Under the pieces are notes generated by a model. That model saw only the letters and a program-made list of their open reading frames with translations. It was not told the DNA's origin and did not search any database. From an uncultured Clostridia bacterium (GTDB taxonomy: Bacteria > Bacillota_A > Clostridia > Oscillospirales > Oscillospiraceae), in contig CASEPH010000323.1 in NCBI GenBank assembly GCA_949289625.1, forward strand, positions 1 through 24,189: a DNA stretch of 24,189 nt. The letters are read 5' to 3'. Shown one piece after another: positions 1 to 6,668 of the stretch. The stretch's first letter is position 1. Each line of letters opens with the position of its first letter. The position numbers were made by a program, and so were the translations under genes.

Positions 1-1
1 C

Positions 2-295
2 CTTGAGATCGGTGTGCAATATCTCCGGGTTGAGGGGGCGTGTTATGTGGGAATCGGTATATTGTTCCTGCTGTATGGCTATTTTCGTGGGGTCGAGCGG
101 CCTAAAATCTCTCTGCTGCTGACGGTGATCTCCCTTGGCACGCGGGTCCTTTTTGCCTACACGTTTGCGCCCTGCTTCGGTGTAAAGGCGATCTGGTGGG
201 CGATTCCGCTGGGGTGGATCCTGGCGGATGGCACTGGCTGGCTGCTGGGAAGGACAAAAGCCCGGACGGCGAAAAACGCTGAGAAAGGTGCGTAG
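2..295 (+). CDS. C-terminal end of a MATE-type multidrug/polysaccharide exporter (partial)
   Basis: The reading frame is open from the left edge and stops at 293-295, so only about 97 C-terminal residues are visible. They are strongly hydrophobic, with segments around GIGILFLLYGYFRG, SLLLTVISLGTRVLFAY and AIWWAIPLGWILADGTGWLL, which suggest three membrane helices followed by a short basic cytoplasmic tail. The pattern 'G.ER.K.SLLLTVISLGTRVLFAY..AP..GVKAIWWAIPLGW' is what I expect from the last helices of MATE-family Na+/H+-coupled drug exporters; this is recognition by eye. The substrate cannot be told from this fragment. An internal GTG at position 14 is not a start, because the frame continues upstream without a stop. 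Confidence 0.7.
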   Translation, partial: LEIGVQYLRVEGACYVGIGILFLLYGYFRGVERPKISLLLTVISLGTRVLFAYTFAPCFGVKAIWWAIPLGWILADGTGWLLGRTKARTAKNAEKGA

Positions 296-776
296 CAGGT
301 CAAAAGGCGGATGGAAAAACGTCGTGTAGATTGAAAAAATCTGATTATTATGGTAAGAAAATGCGTAAAGGAGCATTTTATTTCAGCGGTCATACAAAGT
401 TACATAGCAACTGTGATGACGCACAGAAAAGAGAGCGAACTGGTTATAGTACAGTTCGCTCTCTTTGTGCCTAAAATCCATTCAAATCAATGTTCGTAAG
501 GAAAACGTCATAATGGGTGCTGACGTATAAAGCATGTGCATCCTCGACGGTAATATCTGGAGGAAAGTAGTGGGAACAGACCCTTTTGTGGAAATTGATT
601 GGCCAGTTTCCTTTTTGGTACTTTCTTTTTTCTTGAAAAGCGGGATAATGAAGGCAGAAACCCAAGGATCCAACTCCATGTTTGAACGAAAGAAACGGAA
701 CGGCTGAGTCCAAGGCTGCGGTTATGCCGGGGAGTGCCCCGCATGATAATTTTCAACAAGAATGGAGGAAGAGACT
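296..776. other. Gene-poor stretch with two hairpins
   Basis: No convincing gene lies here. Besides the hairpin at 421-470 there is a second one at 724-744 (ATGC-c-GGGG / CCCCGCAT, loop AGTG), followed by GATAATTTT and sitting about 30 nt before the start of the solute-binding protein; it could be a weak attenuator or the end of an upstream transcript. A possible promoter for that gene is TTGATT (595-600), 18 nt, TACTTT (619-624) with an extended TG; this is weak. On the minus strand 713-471 is open for 80 codons and its last 35 residues look protein-like, but its only upstream start is a TTG without a ribosome site. It may be a gene remnant. Confidence 0.4.
421..470. terminator. Long hairpin, probable bidirectional terminator
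   Basis: The arms GAGAGCGAACTG (431-442) and CAGTTCGCTCTC (452-463) pair perfectly around a 9-nt loop. Outer bases GCACA/TGTGC extend the stem across a small bulge. A-rich sequence lies on the left flank and TTT on the right, so it could end transcription from either side. It lies about 135 nt after the MATE gene and directly after a minus-strand stop at 471-473. Confidence 0.6.
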
Positions 777-2453
777 GTGAAAAAGAAATGTTTGACCTGG
801 ATGCTGTTGGCGGCGCTGGTGCTGACCTGCCTGGCGGGCTGCGGAGAAAACGCGGCTTCCGAGGCGGAGAAGGCGTCAGAGACGGAAACCGCCAGCGTGC
901 AAACGGAGGCTCCTGCTGAAGCAACGGAGGCCGCGGAGGAACCGGCTTCGGCCCAGGAAGCTTCCACGGCGGAAGAATCTGTCCTGGAAGCGGAGCCGCT
1001 GCCGGAGCTGGCGGTAAAACTGCCTCTGGAGGAGACCGCTACCATCACCATTTGGGACGTGTTCCCCCCACCCCTGGTGGGCTATATGGAAGGCCCCTGG
1101 GACTGTTCTTCCAACGCCCTGCTGGAAGAGGCCACCAATGTAAAACTGGAATATACCACCGCCAGTACGGAGGTGGCGTCGGAGCAGTTCAACCTGATGG
1201 TGGCCACAGGCATATACTGTGACCTGATCTACGGCGTCAACGACTTCTATCCGGCCGGTGCGGATGCGGCCATCGCTGACGACATCATTATCGACGTGAA
1301 GGATATGGCCGCCACGCTGCCCAACTATCAGGCCCTTTTGGCGGAATTCCCGGATGCGGAGGAATTGACGCCGGGCGGCCATATGTACCGGTTCCCCTTG
1401 ATTGCCACGGAGCAGTTTTCGGATCTGGTCCAGGGCATGTCCACCCGGGGAGATTGGCTTTCCGAATTGGGGGCGGAGCCGCCGGAGACCTATGAGGAAT
1501 TCCATGATTTGCTGCTGGACTACAAAAACAGCTACGGCGGCGGCACCTACCTGATGGATGCCTCCGGATTTTCTCCCGCATTGGCCGGTGGCTTTGGGAT
1601 CACCAATGATTTTTACCAGGTAGATGGCCAGATCAAATACGGTCCCATGGAGGAGGGCTACCGGGAGTATGTGGAGTATGCTCAGAACCTCTACGCAGAA
1701 GGGCTGCTGTGTCCCGACTTCTACACGCTGTTCGGCCCTCCCACGGATCTGATTTCCAACGGTACCGTGGGTATCTGGACCTGTGACGTGGGCATGTGGA
1801 ACATGTTCACCTCCGGCATCGACACCGAGGGATATACCACCATCGGTTTTGCCAACCCCCTGAAAACACCGGGGGAAAAGACCCATTTCTCCCAGGAAGT
1901 CACCCGGATCAGCGAGGGCTTCTCCATCAGTACCGGCTGTGAGGATCTGGATCTGATGGCGGCCTACATCAACTACCTTTACAGCGACGAATTTGCGCTG
2001 ATCGCCAACTACGGCAAGGAAGGGGAGGGCTTCGAGTACGACGAAGCAGGAAATCCCCGTCTGTCGGATCTGGTGCTCCACAATACGGAGACCATCACCA
2101 GCTTTGCAGTGAAGAAGTATACGCTGTTCTCCTACCTGCCCCGGCAGGATATCCAGACCCGGTTTGCCGATGCCTATGACGAGCAGCAGCTCGATACCAT
2201 CGAGCTTTGGACCAACAGCGGGGACAGCGCCTATCTGCTGCCCAGCGCCTTCTCTCTGGATGAGAACGACAGCAATACGGTGGCTGCGCTCATGAGCGAT
2301 ATTGAGACCAGCGTGGACGAATACCTGCTGGGATTCATCACCGGATCCATTCCCCTGTCTCAGTACGATCAGTTCCTGGCAGGCCTGTCGGATATGGGAA
2401 TCCAGGAGGCCATTGACATCTATCAGGCTGCGCTGGATCAGTACGAGGCCTGA
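777..2453 (+). CDS. Extracellular solute-binding lipoprotein (ABC family 1, LplA/YtcQ-like)
   Basis: The GTG start at 777 is preferred over the ATG at 762, because GGAGGA (765-770) overlaps that ATG and sits 6 nt before the GTG. The resulting 558-residue protein opens with a lipoprotein signal peptide (MKKKCLTWMLLAALVLTCLAGC), lipobox LAGC and lipid-anchor Cys22. Residues about 23-75 are an Ala/Glu/Ser/Thr-rich, disordered tether. The rest resembles large family-1 sugar- or peptide-type binding proteins: 'ATITIWDVFPPP' opening strand, 'EEATNVKLEY', 'GDWLSELGAEPPETYEEFHDLL'. Such proteins sit on the outer face of the membrane and hand substrate to an ABC permease. No permease or ATPase gene is next to it, so it is an orphan here; partners must be elsewhere. 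The substrate is unknown, with an oligosaccharide being my guess. Confidence 0.85.
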   Translation: MKKKCLTWMLLAALVLTCLAGCGENAASEAEKASETETASVQTEAPAEATEAAEEPASAQEASTAEESVLEAEPLPELAVKLPLEETATITIWDVFPPPLVGYMEGPWDCSSNALLEEATNVKLEYTTASTEVASEQFNLMVATGIYCDLIYGVNDFYPAGADAAIADDIIIDVKDMAATLPNYQALLAEFPDAEELTPGGHMYRFPLIATEQFSDLVQGMSTRGDWLSELGAEPPETYEEFHDLLLDYKNSYGGGTYLMDASGFSPALAGGFGITNDFYQVDGQIKYGPMEEGYREYVEYAQNLYAEGLLCPDFYTLFGPPTDLISNGTVGIWTCDVGMWNMFTSGIDTEGYTTIGFANPLKTPGEKTHFSQEVTRISEGFSISTGCEDLDLMAAYINYLYSDEFALIANYGKEGEGFEYDEAGNPRLSDLVLHNTETITSFAVKKYTLFSYLPRQDIQTRFADAYDEQQLDTIELWTNSGDSAYLLPSAFSLDENDSNTVAALMSDIETSVDEYLLGFITGSIPLSQYDQFLAGLSDMGIQEAIDIYQAALDQYEA

Positions 2454-2470
2454 GCAAGCGAAGTAAAAAC

Positions 2471-2508
2471 AACAAAGCCGGCAGCGGAAATCCGCTGCCG
2501 GCTTTGTT
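2471..2508 (+). terminator. Rho-independent terminator after the solute-binding lipoprotein
   Basis: A perfect 17-bp stem (2471-2487 with 2492-2508) has a 4-nt AAAT loop. Its ends are AACAAAG and CTTTGTT, so it can act in both directions. It starts 18 nt after the stop codon. Confidence 0.9.
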
Positions 2509-2538
2509 GCGGGTAGATAACATTAACATCATAAAATG

Positions 2539-2568
2539 TTGACAATTATCAATATTTTATGGTATGAT
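2539..2568 (+). promoter_or_regulatory. Sigma-A promoter of citrate synthase
   Basis: Consensus -35 TTGACA at 2539-2544, an 18-nt AT-rich spacer, and -10 TATGAT at 2563-2568 preceded by TGG (extended -10). The predicted transcript starts near 2575, giving a leader of about 30 nt with GGGAGG at 2591-2596. Confidence 0.85.
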
Positions 2569-2604
2569 AATGAGAAAAAGACTTGTGTACGGGAGGCGAT
2601 TGTG

Positions 2605-3954
2605 ATGTATGAGAATCAGGAGACAATCCGGCGGTGGACGGCGGAGCTGCAGCAGCGGGACCATTTCGACCCAGGCCTTTACGATCAATTTGGAGTCAAA
2701 CGGGGCCTCCGAGACCAGAACGGCAAAGGTGTTCTGGCGGGACTGACGGGGATTGCCAACGTCTGCGGCAAAAAAGAAGTGGACGGCAAGGAGGTGCCCT
2801 GCGAAGGACAGCTCTACTACCGGGGCTACTCCATCTTTGACCTGGTTCGCGGTGCCTTGCAGGATCAGCGGGCCATGATGGAGGAGTGCAGCTATCTGCT
2901 TCTGTTCGGGGATCTGCCGGATGAGAAGGAACTCCGTCTGTTCCAGACCACCTTGGCCCAGGGACGGACCCTGCCCCAGAATTTCACCAGGGACGTCATC
3001 ATGAAGGCTCCCAGCAGCGACGTGATGAATACCCTGACCCGCAGTGTTTTGACCCTGAGCTCCTACGATCCACAAGCCTTGGATAATTCCCTGGAAAATG
3101 TACTGCGCCAGTCCTTGATGCTGATTAGTACAATGCCCATGCTGGCGGTCTATGGCTACCATGCCTATAACCACTATTTGCAGGACAGCAGCTTTTACAT
3201 CCACAATCCGGACCCGAATCTCAATACGGCGGCAAACCTTCTGATGATGCTCCGGCCGGACCGGCAGTTTACAAAGCTGGAGGCCAAGACGCTGGATCTG
3301 TGTCTGGCGCTACATATGGATCACGGCGGCGGCAACAACTCTGCCTTTACCACCCATGTGGTGACCTCTGCCGGTTCCGATACCTATTCCACCATTGCCG
3401 CAGCGCTTTGCTCCCTGAAGGGACCTAAGCACGGCGGTGCCAATATCAAGGTGGCCCAGATGATGGACGATCTCAAAAACCAGGTTACCGATCTTGGGGA
3501 CCGGGAGGCGGTGGAGGACTATCTGGAACGGCTGCTTCGGGGCGAAGCCTTTGACCACCAGGGCCTGATTTACGGCATGGGCCATGCGGTCTATTCCCTG
3601 TCGGATCCCCGGGCCGTGGTGTTCAAAAAGTTTGTGGAGCAGTTGGCAACGGAAAAGGGACTTCAAAAGGAATACCAACTCTATGCCATGGTGGAGGAGC
3701 TGGCCCCGGAAGTCATCTGCCGGAAGCGGAAGATCTACAAGGGCGTATGTACCAACGTGGACTTCTACAGCGGCTTTGTGTACAGCATGCTGGGGATTCC
3801 TCAGGAGCTGTTCACGCCCATCTTTGCGGTGGCCAGGATCGTGGGCTGGTGTGCCCACCGGATCGAAGAGCTTATCAATACGGACAAGATCATCCGTCCG
3901 GCCTACAAGTGCATCCAGCCCAACCGGGAATATGTGCCGCTGAAATCCCGCTGA
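2605..3954 (+). CDS. Citrate synthase
   Basis: Condenses oxaloacetate and acetyl-CoA to citrate. The 449-residue protein has all three catalytic positions of the si-type family: His276 in LKGPKHGGAN, His327 in GMGHAVYS and Asp386 in CTNVDFYSG. The N-terminal part carries the family-typical GKGVLAGLTGIANV segment and EGQLYYRGYSI. The ATG at 2605 lies 8 nt after GGGAGG (2591-2596); the GTG at 2602 is one codon earlier and also possible. The gene stands alone with its own promoter and terminator. In fermentative clostridia citrate synthase usually feeds a partial TCA path towards 2-oxoglutarate and glutamate (general knowledge, not shown here). The similar family member methylcitrate synthase is less likely, since no propionate genes are nearby. 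Confidence 0.95.
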   Translation: MYENQETIRRWTAELQQRDHFDPGLYDQFGVKRGLRDQNGKGVLAGLTGIANVCGKKEVDGKEVPCEGQLYYRGYSIFDLVRGALQDQRAMMEECSYLLLFGDLPDEKELRLFQTTLAQGRTLPQNFTRDVIMKAPSSDVMNTLTRSVLTLSSYDPQALDNSLENVLRQSLMLISTMPMLAVYGYHAYNHYLQDSSFYIHNPDPNLNTAANLLMMLRPDRQFTKLEAKTLDLCLALHMDHGGGNNSAFTTHVVTSAGSDTYSTIAAALCSLKGPKHGGANIKVAQMMDDLKNQVTDLGDREAVEDYLERLLRGEAFDHQGLIYGMGHAVYSLSDPRAVVFKKFVEQLATEKGLQKEYQLYAMVEELAPEVICRKRKIYKGVCTNVDFYSGFVYSMLGIPQELFTPIFAVARIVGWCAHRIEELINTDKIIRPAYKCIQPNREYVPLKSR

Positions 3955-3981
3955 GAAGCGAAAAACTCGAAAAGCATTCTG

Positions 3982-4009
3982 CCCCTTGCGTTGTGATGAA
4001 CGTAAGGGG
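3982..4009 (+). terminator. Terminator after citrate synthase
   Basis: CCCCTTGCGTT (3982-3992) pairs with AACGTAAGGGG (3999-4009) with one G-T wobble, around a 6-nt loop, followed by TATTTTGTG. It lies 27 nt after the stop codon. Confidence 0.8.
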
Positions 4010-4045
4010 TATTTTGTGTCCCTTGTCCAAAAAATAAATTCACAG

Positions 4046-4074
4046 TTGCATTTTTCAAAAAATGGACGTATACT
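4046..4074 (+). promoter_or_regulatory. Promoter of the first ECF S-component operon
   Basis: -35 TTGCAT (4046-4051), a spacer of exactly 17 nt, and -10 TATACT (4069-4074). Transcription should start near 4081 (GGCAAAAG), leaving an 89-nt leader. The -10 hexamer and spacing are the same as those of the other S-component gene on the opposite strand. Confidence 0.8.
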
Positions 4075-4122
4075 CTTTTTGGCAAAAGCCAGGGCAGCGG
4101 CCCAAGGGCGGCTGCTCCAATA

Positions 4123-4163
4123 TTGCGCTGCATCCACAGAAGGTGGAGCGGCAGCAGGAGGAA
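4123..4163 (+). promoter_or_regulatory. Conserved leader hairpin, copy 1 (candidate cis-regulatory RNA)
   Basis: GCTGC (4127-4131) pairs with GCAGC (4151-4155). An asymmetric internal loop, A4132 opposite GCG (4148-4150), separates this from a second helix TCCAC (4133-4137)/GTGGA (4143-4147) capped by AGAAG. The Shine-Dalgarno AGGAGGA (4156-4162) begins on the very next base. The blocks TTGCGCTGCATCC and GGAGCGGCAGCAGGAGGAA recur unchanged before the other S-component gene. Upstream, GGCTGCTCC (4110-4118) could compete for the GGAGCGGCAGC strand, which would allow two alternative folds. I do not recognise a known riboswitch class. Confidence 0.6.
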
Positions 4164-4169
4164 TTGAAT

Positions 4170-4796
4170 ATGAAGAAAAAAACCAATGTACGTCTGATGA
4201 CGGAGCTGGCATTGCTGACGGCAATCGTGCTCGTCATGGCCTTTACGCCGCTGGGGTATTTAAAGACGCCCTGGGGTGTAGAGATCACCTTTATCGTGAT
4301 CCCGGTAGCGGTGGGATCGGTGATTCTGGGACCTCTGGCCGGAGCCTTCCTGGGTCTGGTGTTTGGCCTGACCAGCTTTGCCCAATGCTTCACGGGAGCC
4401 ATGGGAATGATCTTTTTGCAGCAAAATCCCATCGGCACCTTTTTTGTATGCGTGATCAATCGGGTCATCGTGGGATTGCTTCCCGGACTGCTGTATCGGC
4501 TGCTGGGAAAGTTTGATAAGACTCGAGTGGCAGGCATCGCGGTGTGCTGCTTCCTGACGCCGGCTGTCAATACGGTGCTGTACATTGTGGGAAACTGGCT
4601 GATCTTCTCCGACACCTGGATGAGCATGGGCCTGGGCTATGAAGGTAATGGAGGCCTGAGCCTTTTGGCCTTTATGCTGGGCATGGTGGCGGTGAACGGC
4701 ATTGCGGAGGCCCTGTCCAGTACGGTGATTGGAACGGCGGTCTGCAAGGCCCTGCAAAAGACAGTGAATAAACATGAGGTGCGTGTGGCAGGATGA
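4170..4796 (+). CDS. ECF transporter S component, PanT-like
   Basis: A 208-residue membrane protein with about six hydrophobic segments (residues about 10-30, 38-60, 62-85, 95-115, 125-145, 165-195). The layout 'TELALLTAIVLVMAFTPLGYLKTPWGVEITFIVIPVAVGSVILGPLAGAFLGLVFGLTSF' is typical of substrate-binding S components of energy-coupling-factor vitamin importers, closest in my recognition to the pantothenate-type PanT group. S components bind the vitamin and dock on a shared EcfA/A'/T module, which is not in this window. The ATG at 4170 follows AGGAGGA by 7 nt. Its stop overlaps the start of the next gene (ATGA), so the two are translationally coupled. The substrate is an inference; other small vitamins are possible. 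Confidence 0.82.
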   Translation: MKKKTNVRLMTELALLTAIVLVMAFTPLGYLKTPWGVEITFIVIPVAVGSVILGPLAGAFLGLVFGLTSFAQCFTGAMGMIFLQQNPIGTFFVCVINRVIVGLLPGLLYRLLGKFDKTRVAGIAVCCFLTPAVNTVLYIVGNWLIFSDTWMSMGLGYEGNGGLSLLAFMLGMVAVNGIAEALSSTVIGTAVCKALQKTVNKHEVRVAG

Positions 4797-5755
4797 GAGA
4801 AATCGACATTATGCAGGTAGGCGGCTTTCGGGTGGGCCACGCGGAGGATGTCTCTGCCGCCACCGGCTGTACGGTGGTGCTCTGTGACGAAATGAGCCCG
4901 GCGGGTGTGGATGTGCGGGGCGGAGGACCGGCTTCCCGGGAATCCCAGATCTTAAATCCCCTGATGGCTGCCGAGGGCGTCAACGCGGTGCTGCTCTCCG
5001 GCGGAAGTGCCTTTGGGCTGGATGCCGCCGGAGGCGTGCAGAAATACCTGGAGGAACGGAACATCGGCTTTGATGTGGGCGTGACCAAGGTGCCCCTGGT
5101 GAGTCAGAGTTGTCTGTTCGATCTGGGGGTGGGCAGCGTGGACGTGCGTCCCGATGCCGCCATGGCCTATCAGGCCTGCTTGAATGCGTCCCGGGAAACG
5201 CCTCGGGAGGGCAATGTGGGGGCCGGTACCGGCTGTACCATCGGAAAATACCGGGGGATGCAGCGGGCCATGAAATCCGGTTTTGGTGTGTACGCCATGG
5301 AGGCAGGCCCTATCCGGGTGGGCGCCATGGTGGCGGTGAACGCCCTGGGGGATGTCTATGATACGGACGGCACCCAGCTGGCCGGACTGCTGAACGAAGA
5401 TGGAACCGCTCTGACCAGCAGCCTTATGGAACTGATGGAGGATGTGGACCGTGCAGAAAACCTGTTTACCGGGAATACCACCCTGGGCATTGTGGTGACC
5501 AACTGCCGCTTTTCCAAGGCGGAGCTCACCAAGATCGCTGGTATGACCCATAACGGCTATGCCCGAGCCATTCGGCCGGTCCATACCACTGCGGATGGCG
5601 ACAGTATCTATGCCCTGTCCGTTGGAAAGCTGCCCGGAGACGTGAACGTGGTGGGGGCTATGGCGGCCTATGCCATGGAACGGGCCATCATTCGGGCGGT
5701 GAAAACCGCAAAATCTGCCTATGGGATCCGAGGCCTGGATGCCCTGAAGAAGTAG
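4793..5755 (+). CDS. P1-family (S58, DmpA/NylC-like) self-cleaving aminopeptidase/amidase
   Basis: The 320-residue protein is an N-terminal nucleophile amidohydrolase that matures by cutting its own chain. Family landmarks are GFRVGHAED near the N terminus, RGGGPASRES (residues about 43-52), LSGGSAFGLDAAGGV (about 65-80), GNVGAGTGCTIGK (about 142-154) and the cleavage region TGNTTLGIVVTN. There Asn228-Thr229 matches the Asn-Thr autocleavage site of the nylon oligomer hydrolase NylC, so Thr229 is the expected nucleophile. Characterised relatives cut D-amino-acid, beta-amino-acid or other amide bonds. Its start overlaps the stop of the upstream S component by 4 nt. This suggests it processes a compound that the transporter imports, or releases it from a conjugate (inference). 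No signal peptide is seen, so it is probably cytoplasmic. Confidence 0.88.
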   Translation: MREIDIMQVGGFRVGHAEDVSAATGCTVVLCDEMSPAGVDVRGGGPASRESQILNPLMAAEGVNAVLLSGGSAFGLDAAGGVQKYLEERNIGFDVGVTKVPLVSQSCLFDLGVGSVDVRPDAAMAYQACLNASRETPREGNVGAGTGCTIGKYRGMQRAMKSGFGVYAMEAGPIRVGAMVAVNALGDVYDTDGTQLAGLLNEDGTALTSSLMELMEDVDRAENLFTGNTTLGIVVTNCRFSKAELTKIAGMTHNGYARAIRPVHTTADGDSIYALSVGKLPGDVNVVGAMAAYAMERAIIRAVKTAKSAYGIRGLDALKK

Positions 5756-5778
5756 GAATCTATTAGAATATAGGAATT

Positions 5779-5811
5779 GCCCCGGCATCGATTTTCGATG
5801 CCGGGGCTTTT
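5779..5811. terminator. Terminator between converging genes
   Basis: A perfect 13-bp stem (5779-5791 with 5795-5807, GCCCCGGCATCGA) with a tight TTT loop is followed by TTTT on the plus strand. It lies between the P1 peptidase stop (5755) and the stop of the converging S component (5823); it probably serves mainly the plus strand and perhaps both. Confidence 0.9.
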
Positions 5812-5822
5812 GTATCATTGCG

Positions 5823-6464
5823 TTATTGCTGGGGCTTCCGCATTCTGCCGATGGCCTTGATCAGCGCTTTGCCAATGGCGGTCACCAGTACGGCGGCAGC
5901 GATGGCTTCCGGTACGCCGGAGGTTCCCACCGTGGCCATGACCAGGCCGAACACCGCAGTGATGGCAACTTTCTGGACCTGAGCGTACTGCTGGGCAAAG
6001 AGGAGGTAGATGCTGCCCATGACAAAGACCGTGTTCACCATGGAGCCCACAAAGCCCACAATGGGAAGGGCCACGAAGTCATTGGCCTTCAGCTTTTTCA
6101 GAAGGATCCAAAGCCAGCCGGAGATGAGACCAATGAGGATCCGGCAGCCCACGGAGATCCAGATGGCCTTCAGGGCTCCAGGAATGCCTGTGGTGCTGAG
6201 AAAGGGGGAGAAGGCGAAGGACAGCAGCGTGGGGGCCGTGGTATTGCTGATCAGGGAGCAGATACCAAAAACGCCGCCTAAAATGCTGCCGGCCAGAGGG
6301 CCAAACAAAATGGCCCCGATGATGACGGGGATATGTACCGTGGTGGCCTTAATGATGGGCAGTTGGATCATGCCCAGGGGGGTGCTGGCCAACAAAATGA
6401 CGATGGCGGCCATCAGGGCAACGCCCACCATCCATTGGGTGTTGTATTTCCGTTTTGTATTCAT
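5823..6464 (-). CDS. Second ECF transporter S component, PanT-like
   Basis: A 213-residue protein with about six hydrophobic segments. It has the same layout as the S component at 4170-4796: a short basic N terminus, 'VGVALMAAIVILLASTPLGMIQLPIIKATTVHIPVIIGAILFGPLAGSILGGVFGICS', and a C-terminal 'GVPEAIAAAVLVTAIGKAL' helix. It is a distant paralogue of that protein: similar in pattern, with most residues different. The motif pair 'TTVHIPVIIGAILFGPLAG' / 'EITFIVIPVAVGSVILGPLAG' shows the shared ancestry. The ATG at 6464 follows AGGAGGA (6477-6471) by 6 nt; the frame is open further upstream but has no ribosome site there. It probably imports a related vitamin or precursor using a shared ECF energy module (inference). 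Confidence 0.82.
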   Translation of the reverse strand: MNTKRKYNTQWMVGVALMAAIVILLASTPLGMIQLPIIKATTVHIPVIIGAILFGPLAGSILGGVFGICSLISNTTAPTLLSFAFSPFLSTTGIPGALKAIWISVGCRILIGLISGWLWILLKKLKANDFVALPIVGFVGSMVNTVFVMGSIYLLFAQQYAQVQKVAITAVFGLVMATVGTSGVPEAIAAAVLVTAIGKALIKAIGRMRKPQQ

Positions 6465-6469
6465 AATCG

Positions 6470-6505
6470 TTCCTCCTGCTGCCGCTCCCTGAGGATGCAG
6501 CGCAA
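6470..6505 (-). promoter_or_regulatory. Conserved leader hairpin, copy 2 (candidate cis-regulatory RNA)
   Basis: On the minus strand GCTGC (6501-6497) pairs with GCAGC (6482-6478). It has the same A (6496) / GCG (6485-6483) internal loop as copy 1 and an inner TCC/GGA helix capped by TCAG. The ribosome site AGGAGGA (6477-6471) begins on the next base. The inner helix is two base pairs shorter than in copy 1 (TCCAC/GTGGA there), yet still pairs, so the variable part retains pairing. Confidence 0.6.
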
Positions 6506-6521
6506 ATTTAAAACCATTTGC

Positions 6522-6550
6522 AGTATAGCGGATGACAGGGAAAAAAGCAA
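6522..6550 (-). promoter_or_regulatory. Promoter of the second ECF S component
   Basis: On the minus strand, -35 TTGCTT (6550-6545), a 17-nt spacer, and -10 TATACT (6527-6522). The transcript should start near 6515, so the leader is only about 50 nt and consists almost entirely of the conserved hairpin and ribosome site. Confidence 0.75.
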
Positions 6551-6610
6551 GAAAAATTCCAGGTTTCCAAGAAAAGTACAGAAAAAATTTCCATGGAATG
6601 GATTTAGGGG

Positions 6611-6639
6611 TTGGACACGCCGGGGACACATGGTACAAT
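6611..6639 (+). promoter_or_regulatory. Promoter of the two-component system
   Basis: -35 TTGGAC (6611-6616), a 17-nt spacer, and -10 TACAAT (6634-6639) with an extended TGG. The start would be near 6646, about 23 nt before the response regulator. The second S-component gene is transcribed away from this region. Confidence 0.7.
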
Positions 6640-6668
6640 TATACTGGTGAAAAAAGGGGGAAAAGAGG

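Noticed and set aside
876..2081. 401-codon minus-strand open frame inside the solute-binding protein gene
   Set aside because: It is an antisense shadow of a GC-rich gene: no ribosome site, His/Gln/Gly-rich composition and no family resemblance. The plus strand has a signal peptide and full family pattern.
4081..4169. Possible THF or preQ1 riboswitch at the ECF S-component leader
   Set aside because: The leader shares only short GC-rich pieces with the THF consensus and lacks the preQ1 A-rich tail. The conserved hairpin is too small for THF class I, and its twin has a leader of only about 50 nt.
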